Source: JACQFK01 sp964619955
Lineage (GTDB): Bacteria > Planctomycetota > MHYJ01 > JACPRB01
Reading direction: 5' to 3'
NCBI GenBank assembly: GCA_964619955.1
Contig: CAZUJF010000043.1
Span: forward strand, 1 to 42,456
DNA: 42,456 nt
The position numbers and the translations under genes are program-made. Position 1 is the stretch's first letter. The number at the start of each line of letters is the position of its first letter. Positions 25,901 to 32,508 of the stretch are shown here, in pieces. A model generated the notes under the pieces. It searched no databases. It was not told the DNA's origin and saw only the letters and a program-made list of their open reading frames with translations.

Positions 25901-26342
25901 CGCCCCAGCCCCGCAGCGGGGGCGCGGGACGCTTCACGGGGGGCACGAACGCCCAGTGGCCCTGGAATTCCGCGCCCTGCTCGATCCACTTCTTCAGCAG
26001 CGCGAGCTGTTTCTTGTCGAGCTTCTTCCCCGTCTTGGGCGGTGGCATCAGCTCCTCCCGGTCGGCGGAGACGATGCGCTTCCACAGGAGGCTCTTCTCG
26101 AGGCTGCCCGGCACGAGCGCCCGCTTGCCCGGCTCGAACTCCCCGTAGGCCCCCTCGGGCGTGTCGAGCCGCAGCCCCGCCTCGCGGTGTTTGGGATCGG
26201 GCCCGTGGCACTTGATGCAGGTGTCCGAGAGGATCGGACGGATGTCGCGGTTGAATTCGACGCGGTCCGGCAGCCCCGGGCCCGCCTCCTGGGCGCCCGC
26301 GGACGCCAGCAGCAAGAGCCCCATCAGCGCGGTGACACGCAT
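22965..26342 (-). CDS. PSCyt1/DUF1549/DUF1553 haem-binding secreted protein
   Basis: A 1125-residue exported protein (signal ~1-18). It has an N-terminal planctomycete cytochrome c domain (CIKCH, residues 42-46), a DUF1549 domain with YWLDLARYGDTHG and a second haem-type motif CARCH (329-333), and then a region with a PA14-like sugar-binding module (~620-705; NSDDAIQVWLNGS). The C-terminal DUF1553 domain (~780-1090) has NRFWQQVFGVGLV and RMDAEMVRDQIL. Such proteins are thought to act in periplasmic redox steps of polysaccharide breakdown, but no member is biochemically settled. The start at 26342 gives a proper signal, with GGGGGCGAG upstream. It lies 39 bases after the MFS gene and 5 before DUF1501. 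A TATGAT box at 26379-26374 could give it a separate promoter. Confidence 0.94.
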   Translation of the reverse strand: MRVTALMGLLLLASAGAQEAGPGLPDRVEFNRDIRPILSDTCIKCHGPDPKHREAGLRLDTPEGAYGEFEPGKRALVPGSLEKSLLWKRIVSADREELMPPPKTGKKLDKKQLALLKKWIEQGAEFQGHWAFVPPVKRPAPPLRGWGVNDIDAHIHARLAREGLKPSPEADRRTLARRVTLDLTGLPPRTEEVEAFVNDPAPGAYEALVDRLLRSPRYGEHMARYWLDLARYGDTHGLHLDNYREMWPYRDWVVKAFNDNLPFDRFVLEQLAGDLLPEATLEQQVASGFNRCHVSTNEGGSIEDEVYCRNVFDRVETFSQVFFALTFACARCHDHKYDPFTQKDYYGLFAFFNSLDGSEMDGNRKDSPPTVKVPDAAQAAELASIRAALAPLETRMNGPAPEVDARQAEWEKELAARLAAPWKVLETVAKGPLELAATIAAGEAPLLRVAVSAPEPLKFSFAGLEATLDGKKVPFRAALTDAPGNAPLPALLDGKPDSAWSGEAGRAPAAVLVPAAPLGAGELVLKAVPKGAATGVSLQLSVSANAELLRGVAPAVRGPWHLLGRFEAADGNAAFTTEYGPEKGVDLEKEVRGVKWVRKDDYQDGKDLKYPEGVGASYAYRTIHSPGPRKATFNVNSDDAIQVWLNGSLVLSKNVKRTYRKYDANEVSVDLDAGENRLLIKFSNYGTTRDHKFLFEVLEEEANDLLGDVRAVLAVEPSKRSDVQKALLRTRYRREFWEDYRTAARQRAELRGRETALLDQVPSTLVFREKAQPKDAFMLRRGEYDQKGAKVGRATPASMPPLPKDAPLNRLGLAKWLLDPAHPLSSRVPVNRFWQQVFGVGLVKTSEDFGLTGEPPVHPELLDALAVGFVEDGRDVKRFMKRMLMSATYRQSSRSTPELVRRDPENRLLARGPRFRMDAEMVRDQILFLSGLLVEKTGGPGVKPPQPEGLWEAVGYTGSNTYRFKRDAEPEKVFRRSLYTFWKRTSAPPQMTVFDAPSRESCVARRERTNTPLQALLLMNEPQCFEAARHLAQKAMKEGGSSDESRSAWMLQRCTQRPPSAADAADLAALVRAQREAYAKDPAAAKAAVAVGDLPADASLDPVDLASWTLAANAVLNLDEVLNKR

Positions 26343-26381
26343 GCTCGCCCCCCGGATGCAGGAAACCCGCACCATCATAAC

Positions 26382-27617
26382 CTACGCGCCCGCCGAGGGT
26401 TCCGCTTCGGGGGCCGGCGCCTGTCCCGCCGGGACTTTCAGGAAGAAGGCCGCGTAGAGGGCGCTGCCGATCACGTAGAGGCCGATGGTGAGAAACATCG
26501 TCGTCGTGAAACCGTCCTTGAGAAACGGGGCGTGCACGATGATCCAGCCGCCCAGCGCGTTGGCGACCACCCAGGACGTCTTGTTCGCCGCCTGCTTGAG
26601 CCCGTTCACGCGGGCGCGCTGGCCGGGCCGGACCACCTCCATCGCGAAATGGGCCCCGACGGGATGGACCATGTTCATGCAGGCGTGCCTCAGGAGGAAC
26701 GCCGCGATCGCCAGCTCCAGCGAACCGCTGAGCGCGAGCACCAGGAAGAACGGGATCGAGGTGAGCTGGAAGGCCACGATGGTGCGCACGGAGCCGAAGC
26801 GCCGGGCCAGGAGGGGCGCCGCGAGGAACGCGACCATCATCAGCGCCTGCGCCGCGGAATACAGCAGCCCGATGGTCCCCACCTGCAGGCCGAAACGGGA
26901 GCGGAAATAGAGGTTGATGAACGGGATGGTCAGGCCCGCGCCCAGCCCGAAGGCCATCTCGGGCAGGAAGAATTTCGCCGCCGTGCGCCAGTCGAAGGTC
27001 TCCCCGCCCGCCGGCGGGGCTTCGGGCTCCCGTTCGCGCATGGACAGGAGCACCGGAATCGCCAGCAGCGTCGCCGCGGACGCCGCGAAGAGCATGTTCC
27101 GGTAGGACGCCAGATTCTCGCCCCAGAGCAGCGCCCCGCCCTTCAACGCGAGCGTCGCCGTCAGGCCCGCGGCCGGGCTCAGGGCCGTGCTCAGGCCGAA
27201 CAAAAACGGCCGCTCGCCCGGTTCGGAATGCCGCGCCAGGAACGGCGAGGTCCCGACTTCCAGGAGCGAAATGCCGACCCCGGAGAGGAAGCAGAATCCG
27301 AGCAGGGCGGTCTCCCCGGAAACCAGCCCCACGCCCGTCAGCCCGGCGGCGACCAGCACGGCGCCGGCCATGGAAAAGCCCCGGATCCGCAGGCGGTCCA
27401 TGAACCGCGTGAGCGTCAGCACCACGAGCACCATGCCCACGGAGGAGGCCGAGAGGGTCGCCCCGATGAAATCCTCCCGGTACCCGGCCTGGCGGAGATA
27501 GAGGTTGCGCAGCACCCAGACCGCGGTCTGCCCCATCCCGTAGAAGAACTGCGAGACGAGGAAAAGCCGGGCGGTGCGGGAAAAGCCTGCGAGGTGGCGG
27601 AAGTATTCGGAAACCAC
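26382..27617 (-). CDS. MFS transporter
   Basis: A 411-residue major facilitator with about 12 membrane helices. The loop between helices 2 and 3 reads TRFMDRLRIRGFS, a weak version of the family A motif. A central loop rich in Glu/Pro (REREPEAPPAGGE, ~200) joins the two six-helix halves. The second half has FGLGAGLTIPFINLYFRSRFG and RPGQRARVNGLKQAANKTSW. The substrate cannot be told; the arrangement resembles multidrug or sugar-type exporters. It starts 5 bases after the receiver gene, so the two are co-transcribed, and it may be co-transcribed with the PSCyt1/DUF1553 gene behind it. Confidence 0.9.
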   Translation of the reverse strand: MVSEYFRHLAGFSRTARLFLVSQFFYGMGQTAVWVLRNLYLRQAGYREDFIGATLSASSVGMVLVVLTLTRFMDRLRIRGFSMAGAVLVAAGLTGVGLVSGETALLGFCFLSGVGISLLEVGTSPFLARHSEPGERPFLFGLSTALSPAAGLTATLALKGGALLWGENLASYRNMLFAASAATLLAIPVLLSMREREPEAPPAGGETFDWRTAAKFFLPEMAFGLGAGLTIPFINLYFRSRFGLQVGTIGLLYSAAQALMMVAFLAAPLLARRFGSVRTIVAFQLTSIPFFLVLALSGSLELAIAAFLLRHACMNMVHPVGAHFAMEVVRPGQRARVNGLKQAANKTSWVVANALGGWIIVHAPFLKDGFTTTMFLTIGLYVIGSALYAAFFLKVPAGQAPAPEAEPSAGA

Positions 27618-27622
27618 GGGGC

Positions 27623-28015
27623 CTACCCGGGCGGAACCCCGCCGCCGAGCAGTTTCTCGATGCGGTCCACGAGTTCGACGGCCTTGAAGGGTTTGGACAT
27701 GAAGTCGTCGGCGAGCGACTTCTCCTTCCAGTACTCGTCGCTCTTCCCGGTGTCGCGGGTGATCGCCGTGAGCATGAGGATGCGGATGCCCTTGAGGTCG
27801 GCATCCGACTTGAGCGAGGCGCAGACGTCGAAGCCGGTCTTCTTGGGAAGCATGGCGTCGAGCAGGATGAGATCGGGCCGCTCCCGGCGGGCCATCTCCT
27901 CCCCCTCCTGCCCGTCCCCGGCTTCAAGCACCTCGAAGCCCTTGCCCCTCAGCATGAAGGAAATGATCTCGCGGATCGACTTCGTATCCTCGACCACCAG
28001 GATCTTTTTCGGCAC
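27623..28015 (-). CDS. Single-domain response regulator (CheY-like receiver)
   Basis: A 130-residue receiver domain with no output domain. The acidic pocket is VVED (Glu9, Asp10), the phospho-acceptor is Asp53 (LILLDAMLPKK), the switch threonine is Thr83 (MLTAIT) and the conserved lysine is Lys108 (MSKPF). It should relay a phosphoryl signal by protein contact rather than bind DNA. No histidine kinase is nearby. The GTG at 28015 is chosen because the receiver fold begins right there (PKKILVVED) and a TATCAT box ends six bases upstream, with no Shine-Dalgarno. It heads the minus-strand unit that continues into the MFS transporter and is divergent from gcvT. Confidence 0.92.
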   Translation of the reverse strand: MPKKILVVEDTKSIREIISFMLRGKGFEVLEAGDGQEGEEMARRERPDLILLDAMLPKKTGFDVCASLKSDADLKGIRILMLTAITRDTGKSDEYWKEKSLADDFMSKPFKAVELVDRIEKLLGGGVPPG

Positions 28016-28021
28016 GCAGGC

Positions 28022-28027
28022 ATGATA
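28022..28027 (-). promoter_or_regulatory. -10 box (TATCAT) for the receiver gene
   Basis: TATCAT on the minus strand ends six bases before the GTG at 28015, so the expected transcription start falls on the start codon. It is identical in sequence and nearly in spacing to the box before the small membrane protein gene at 16735. Confidence 0.45.
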
Positions 28028-28080
28028 CGCGGCTCCGCCGGTCCTTTCGACTTTTTCTTCTCCTTCCCGCCCCGCTCCTT

Positions 28081-28086
28081 TAGACT
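28081..28086 (+). promoter_or_regulatory. -10 box (TAGACT) for gcvT
   Basis: TAGACT ends eight bases before the gcvT ATG. The bases in between are CGCCCCCC, so no Shine-Dalgarno is present. There is no good -35 at 16-18 bases. With only 79 bases between the divergent starts there is no room for a glycine riboswitch. Confidence 0.45.
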
Positions 28087-28094
28087 CGCCCCCC

Positions 28095-29159
28095 ATGAGC
28101 GGAACCCCGTTGCGGACGCCCCTCTACGCCGCGCATGCGGCCCTCAAGGCGCGCCTCGTCGACTTCCACGGCTGGGAGATGCCCGTCCAGTACGCGGGCA
28201 TCGTGGAGGAGCACGCGGCCGTGCGGACGCGCGTGGGCCTTTTCGACCTCTCCCACATGGGACGCGTCCGCGTCCGCGGCGCCGCCCGGCGAAGCTACCT
28301 CCAGAAGCTCCTGACGATCGACGTGGACAAGGTCCGGCCGGGCCGCTGCCGCTACACCTTCCTGCTCAACGAACGCGGCACGGTGATCGACGACCTGATC
28401 CTCTACGCCGGCGGCCCCGACGACCTGCTGGTCGTCAACGCCTCCAACCGAGACAAGGACCTCGAGTGGATGAAGCGCCACCTGGAGTCCGGGGTGGAGC
28501 TCGTGGACGAGACCTTCGAGGTTTCGCTCCTGGCGCTGCAGGGGCCGCGGTCGCTGGAAACCGTCAAACGCGTCCTCGACCTCGACCCCTCCCCGCTCGG
28601 CTACTACACGTTCGGGGAATTCGGCGGGCGCCTGATCTCCCGCACCGGCTACACGGGCGAGGACGGCTTCGAGATCTTCATCCCGACGCCCGAGGTGCGG
28701 AAGATCTGGGACCGCTTCATCGACGCCCAGATCGCGCCCATCGGCCTGGGCGCGCGGGACACGCTGCGCACCGAGGCCGCCATGCCGCTCTACGGCAACG
28801 ACCTCGACGACGCCACCACGCCGCTCGAGGCGGGCCTGGATTTCGCGGTCGACCTGACCAAGCCCGCGTTCCTGGGCCTCGACGCGCTCCGCAAGGCCGG
28901 GCCTCCCGCGCGCAAACTCACGGGCCTGACGCTGAAGTCCCGGCGCATCCCGCGGCAGGGCATGGACGTCCTGCTCGCCGGGGCCGTCGCCGGCAAGGTG
29001 ACCAGCGGGACCTGGAGTCCGACCCTCGAGCAATCCATCGCGATGGCCTATCTCCCGGCGGGCACGGCCCCCGGGACGGCCGTCGAAATCGACGTGCGCG
29101 GCCGCCGCGAGGCGGCCGAGGTCGCGAAGCTGCCGTTTTATCGCCGCAAAAAATCTTGA
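28095..29159 (+). CDS. gcvT: Glycine cleavage system T protein (aminomethyltransferase)
   Basis: Takes the aminomethyl group from lipoyl-GcvH, releases ammonia and forms 5,10-methylenetetrahydrofolate. Landmarks: TPLYAAHAALKARLVDFHGWEMPVQY (family N-terminus, cited up to its first W-E-M-P), GLFDLSHMGRVRV, the NERGTVIDDLILY strand, VNASNRDKD (folate-site Asn/Asp), LLALQGPRS, RTGYTGEDGFEIF, GLGARDTLRTEA and LYGNDLDDATTPLEAGL. At 354 residues it is of normal length. It is the first of four gcv genes and is followed after 56 bases by gcvH. A consensus promoter for gcvH overlaps its stop codon. Confidence 0.97.
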   Translation: MSGTPLRTPLYAAHAALKARLVDFHGWEMPVQYAGIVEEHAAVRTRVGLFDLSHMGRVRVRGAARRSYLQKLLTIDVDKVRPGRCRYTFLLNERGTVIDDLILYAGGPDDLLVVNASNRDKDLEWMKRHLESGVELVDETFEVSLLALQGPRSLETVKRVLDLDPSPLGYYTFGEFGGRLISRTGYTGEDGFEIFIPTPEVRKIWDRFIDAQIAPIGLGARDTLRTEAAMPLYGNDLDDATTPLEAGLDFAVDLTKPAFLGLDALRKAGPPARKLTGLTLKSRRIPRQGMDVLLAGAVAGKVTSGTWSPTLEQSIAMAYLPAGTAPGTAVEIDVRGRREAAEVAKLPFYRRKKS

Positions 29160-29184
29160 CAGCAAATTTGCGCGCGGGTAATTA
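29156..29184 (+). promoter_or_regulatory. Consensus promoter of gcvH, overlapping the gcvT stop codon
   Basis: TTGACA (29156-29161) and TAATTA (29179-29184) are spaced by 17 bases. The gcvT TGA is the middle of the -35 box. A GGGGGAGAG ribosome site (29198-29206) follows, nine bases before the gcvH ATG. It is one of the best sigma-70 matches in the window and would let gcvH-gcvPA-gcvPB be made independently of gcvT. Confidence 0.75.
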
Positions 29185-29215
29185 GGGACGACACCAAGGG
29201 GGAGAGATCCGCCAG

Positions 29216-29662
29216 ATGAGGCCAGAAGACTACAAGTACACCGAATCCCACGAGTGGCTCCGCTACAACCCGAAGACCAAGGAAGCGCTGATCGGGATCA
29301 CGGACCACGCGGTCAAGCAGCTGTCCGACCTCGTCCACATCGACCTGCCCAAGGTCGGCGAGAGCGTGGAATCGGGGTCGCCGTTCGGGGAGATCGAGTC
29401 CGTCAAGACCGTGGCCGACCTCGTCTCCCCCATCACCGGCAAGATCCTCGAGATCAACAAGGAGGTCGCCGGCGACCTCGACGTCCTCAAGGACGAGCCG
29501 TTCGAGGACGGCTGGCTGATCAAGATCAAGCCCTCCAACCCGTCCGAGATGGACACCCTCATGACCAAGAAGGAGTATGAGGAGTTCCTCGCGCACGCGG
29601 ACGACAAGGAGGAGGACGAGAAGGAGACCGACGAGGAAGTCGACGAGGACGACTTCGTCTGA
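29216..29662 (+). CDS. gcvH: Glycine cleavage system H protein (lipoyl carrier)
   Basis: The lipoyl-carrying shuttle protein of the glycine cleavage complex. Family landmarks: YTESHEWL, IGITDHAVKQLSDLVHIDLPKVG, GEIESVKTVADLVSPI with the lipoylated Lys in ESVKTV, and NGWLxKI-like DGWLIKIKPSNPSEM. The usual length is about 127-130 residues; this one has 148 because of a strongly acidic C-terminal tail (DDKEEDEKETDEEVDEDDF). The tail is unusual and may tune solubility or interactions with GcvP. A strong ribosome site and its own promoter precede it. gcvPA follows after 51 bases. Confidence 0.97.
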   Translation: MRPEDYKYTESHEWLRYNPKTKEALIGITDHAVKQLSDLVHIDLPKVGESVESGSPFGEIESVKTVADLVSPITGKILEINKEVAGDLDVLKDEPFEDGWLIKIKPSNPSEMDTLMTKKEYEEFLAHADDKEEDEKETDEEVDEDDFV

Positions 29663-29694
29663 ACCCCGCGCCGCCGCCGTACGCACCCGCTCTC

Positions 29695-29700
29695 TACAAT
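29695..29700 (+). promoter_or_regulatory. -10 box (TACAAT) before gcvPA
   Basis: TACAAT ends 13 bases before the gcvPA ATG, in the 51-base gap after gcvH. No Shine-Dalgarno is evident in between. It may be an extra start point for gcvPA-gcvPB; no clear -35 was found. Confidence 0.35.
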
Positions 29701-29713
29701 TTGACCGCCGAAC

Positions 29714-31054
29714 ATGGATTACATCCAGAACACGCCGGCGGACGCCGCCGAGATGCTCAAGGCCGTCGGCGCGCCGTCCCTTGACGCCCTCTTCGAATCC
29801 ATCCCCGCCGGCCTGCGCCTGAAGGGCCCGCTGAAGCTGCCTCCCGCCCTTCCCGAACAGGAGCTGCTGGCGCATCTCCAGTCCCTCGCCTCCCGGAACC
29901 GGCACTACGAGCCCCGGCGCAGCTTCCTCGGCGCGGGCGGCTACGCGCATTTCACCCCCGCGGTGGTCGACGCGATGAGTTCGCGCGGCGAATTCCTGTC
30001 CGCCTACACCCCCTACCAGGCGGAGGCGAGCCAGGGCACGCTGCAGCACATCTTCGAGTTCCAGTCCATGATGTGCGAACTCGCCGCCATGGACGTCGCC
30101 ACGGCGTCGCATTACGACGGCGGCACCGCGCTCGAGGAGGCGGTCGCGATGGCCGTGGACCACACGGAACGGAAGAAGGTCGTGATTTCCGGCGGGGTGA
30201 ACCCCCAGTACCGGAAGGTCATCAAGTCGTTCTTCAGGGCTTTGGGGATCGCGATCGTCGAGGTCGCCCAGGTGCGGGGCCAGACGCCCGTGGCCACGCT
30301 CCGCGAGGCCGCCGAGGGCGCCGCGTGCCTCGTGGTGCAGAACCCGAACTTCCTCGGCGGCATCGAGGATCTCGCCGCCGTCAGCGAGATCGCCCATCAG
30401 GCGGGCGCCCTCTCGGTGGTGAGCGTGAATCCCGTGTCCCTCGCGCTGCTGAAGCCCCCCGGCGAGTGCGGCTGCGACATCGCCACCGGCGAGGCGCAGC
30501 CGCTCGGCATCCCGCTCTCCTACGGCGGCCCCTGGTGCGGATTCATCGCCGCCCGGAAGGACTTCATCCGCGGCCTGCCCGGACGCATCGTCGGCGAAAC
30601 GGTCGATGCGGAGGGCAAACGCGGCTTCGTCCTGACGCTCCAGGCCCGGGAGCAGCACATCCGACGCGAGAAGGCGTCCTCCAACATCTGCACGAACCAG
30701 GCCTACATGGCCCTGCGCGCGACGATCCACCTGGAGACGCTCGGCCCCGCCGGCCTGCGGCGCGTCGCCGAACTGTGCGTGCGCCGGGCCCACGAACTCG
30801 CGGACCGCCTCGCGAAGATCCCCGGGGTGAAGATCCCCTACTCCCATCCGTACTTCCACGAATTCGTCGTCGAACTCCCCCACCCGGTCCAGACCCTGCA
30901 GAAGCTGGCGGACAAGGGCTTCCTCGGCGGCTTCCCCCTCCAGAACAGCTTCCGGGACCTCCGGGACCACGTGCTGATGTGCGCCACCGAGGTGCACGCG
31001 CCGGCGGACCTCGACGCCTTCGCCGACGCCCTCCGGGAGTGCCTCGCCTCATGA
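29714..31054 (+). CDS. gcvPA: Glycine dehydrogenase (decarboxylating) subunit 1
   Basis: The N-terminal-half subunit of the split P protein, which decarboxylates glycine and passes the aminomethyl group to GcvH. It is a PLP-fold type I protein that forms the heterotetramer with GcvPB. Landmarks: SFLGAGGYAHFTPAVVDAM, AYTPYQAEASQGTLQHIFEFQ (cited to its G-T-L-Q core), CELAAMDVATASHYDGGTA, GGVNPQYRKV, NPNFLGGIED, GEAQPLGIPLSYGGPWCGF and REQHIRREKASSNICTNQA. At 446 residues it is of standard length. Its TGA overlaps the gcvPB ATG (ATGA), so the two subunits are translationally coupled. Confidence 0.97.
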   Translation: MDYIQNTPADAAEMLKAVGAPSLDALFESIPAGLRLKGPLKLPPALPEQELLAHLQSLASRNRHYEPRRSFLGAGGYAHFTPAVVDAMSSRGEFLSAYTPYQAEASQGTLQHIFEFQSMMCELAAMDVATASHYDGGTALEEAVAMAVDHTERKKVVISGGVNPQYRKVIKSFFRALGIAIVEVAQVRGQTPVATLREAAEGAACLVVQNPNFLGGIEDLAAVSEIAHQAGALSVVSVNPVSLALLKPPGECGCDIATGEAQPLGIPLSYGGPWCGFIAARKDFIRGLPGRIVGETVDAEGKRGFVLTLQAREQHIRREKASSNICTNQAYMALRATIHLETLGPAGLRRVAELCVRRAHELADRLAKIPGVKIPYSHPYFHEFVVELPHPVQTLQKLADKGFLGGFPLQNSFRDLRDHVLMCATEVHAPADLDAFADALRECLAS

Positions 31055-32502
31055 AGACCATCTTCGAAAAGAGCCGTCCGGGACGCGGCACCGCCTACTT
31101 CGCCCCGCCCGCCGCGGACGAGGTCGCGATCGACACCCTGATCCCCGCCGCGGCGCTGCGCTCGAAGGCCCCGGCCCTGCCGGAAGTCTCCGAACTGGAG
31201 GTCGTCCGCCACTTCACGGAACTTTCGCACCGCACCTTCTCGATCGACGCGAACTTCTACCCCCTCGGCTCCTGCACGATGAAGTACAACCCGAGGATCA
31301 ACGAGAAAATCGCGGCGCTCCCCGGCTTCGCGGGCATCCATCCCCTGCAGCCGGCGGAGACCGTCCAGGGCCTGCTCGAGCTGATGTCAAACCTCGAGTC
31401 GATGCTGGCCGAGATCGCCGGCATGGCCGCGGTCACGCTCCAGCCCGCCGCGGGCGCCCAGGGCGAACTCACCGGCATCCTGCTCATCCGCGCCTGGCAG
31501 ATCGAGCGCGGCCAGCCGGAGCGCAACGAGATCCTCATCCCGGACTCGGCCCACGGGACCAACCCCGCCACCGCCTCGCTCTCCGGCTACAAGACCGTCA
31601 ACGTCAAGTCGAACAACCGCGGCGGGGTGGACCTGGACGACCTCAAGGCGAAACTCTCCCCGCGCACCGCCGCCCTCATGGTCACCAACCCGTCCACGCT
31701 CGGGCTCTTCGAGGAGAACATCGCGGAGATCGCGAGGCTCGTCCACGAGGCCGGCGGCCTCATGTACATGGACGGCGCGAACATGAACGCGATCCAGGGC
31801 AAGGCGCGCCCGGGCGACTTCGGCATCGACGTCATGCACTTCAACCTGCACAAGACGTTCTCGACGCCGCACGGCGGGGGCGGCCCGGGGTCCGGGCCCG
31901 TCGCCTGCACGGCGGCGCTGGAGCCCTTCCTGCCCGGTCCGCGCATCGTGAAGGAGAACGGCGCCTGGCGCCTCGACGACGCGCGCCCCAAGTCCATCGG
32001 GAAGATGAAGGCCTTCTGGGGCAACGTCGGCATGCACCTCCGGGCCTACACGTACCTCCGCTTCCACGGGCCCGAGGGCGTCCGCCGCAACGCCGAACAC
32101 GCGGTGCTCAACGCGAACTATCTGATGTCCCGCCTGAAGAAGCACTTCAAGGTCGCCCACGACCGGCCCTGCATGCACGAGTTCGTGCTCGACAACACGA
32201 ACTACCTCAAGAAGACCGGCGTGCGCACCCTGGACATCGCCAAGCGCCTGCTCGACTTCAATTTCCACCCGCCCACCATCTACTTCCCGCTCATCGTCCA
32301 CGAGTCGATGATGATCGAGCCGACGGAGACCGAGAACCGGGAGACGCTCGATGCGTTCGCGGAGGCGATGATCCAGATCGCGCACGAGGCGAAGACCGAC
32401 CCGGAGAAGGTCAAAACGGCGCCGCACACGATGCCCGTGAAGCGCCTCAACGAGGTGAAGGCGGCGAAGGAGCCGATCGTCCGCTGCTACACCTGCGGGT
32501 AG
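31051..32502 (+). CDS. gcvPB: Glycine dehydrogenase (decarboxylating) subunit 2
   Basis: The PLP-binding subunit of the split P protein, 483 residues. Landmarks: FYPLGSCTMKYNP, LQPAAGAQGELTGILLIRA (the region contacting PLP), DSAHGTNPATASLSG, TNPSTLGLFEENI, MYMDGANMNAI, and DVMHFNLHKTFSTPHGGGGPG with the Schiff-base lysine in HKTF. The C-terminal part contains CMHEFVLD and NFHPPTIYFPL. Translation probably starts at the ATG overlapping the gcvPA stop. It ends the cluster; lpd (dihydrolipoamide dehydrogenase, the L protein) is not in the window. The convergent Sm-like gene ends six bases downstream with no hairpin between. Confidence 0.97.
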   Translation: MKTIFEKSRPGRGTAYFAPPAADEVAIDTLIPAAALRSKAPALPEVSELEVVRHFTELSHRTFSIDANFYPLGSCTMKYNPRINEKIAALPGFAGIHPLQPAETVQGLLELMSNLESMLAEIAGMAAVTLQPAAGAQGELTGILLIRAWQIERGQPERNEILIPDSAHGTNPATASLSGYKTVNVKSNNRGGVDLDDLKAKLSPRTAALMVTNPSTLGLFEENIAEIARLVHEAGGLMYMDGANMNAIQGKARPGDFGIDVMHFNLHKTFSTPHGGGGPGSGPVACTAALEPFLPGPRIVKENGAWRLDDARPKSIGKMKAFWGNVGMHLRAYTYLRFHGPEGVRRNAEHAVLNANYLMSRLKKHFKVAHDRPCMHEFVLDNTNYLKKTGVRTLDIAKRLLDFNFHPPTIYFPLIVHESMMIEPTETENRETLDAFAEAMIQIAHEAKTDPEKVKTAPHTMPVKRLNEVKAAKEPIVRCYTCG

Positions 32503-32508
32503 TTCCGG

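Noticed and set aside
22953..28025. A 1690-codon open frame on the plus strand, and similar very long frames opposite real genes
   Set aside because: It is antisense to the DUF1501, DUF1553 and MFS genes, has no recognisable domain, is Arg/Pro/Gly-rich and reflects the lack of stops in GC-rich DNA.
28016..28094. Possible glycine riboswitch before gcvT
   Set aside because: Only 79 bases separate the divergent starts, far too short for the aptamer, and no paired structure was seen.
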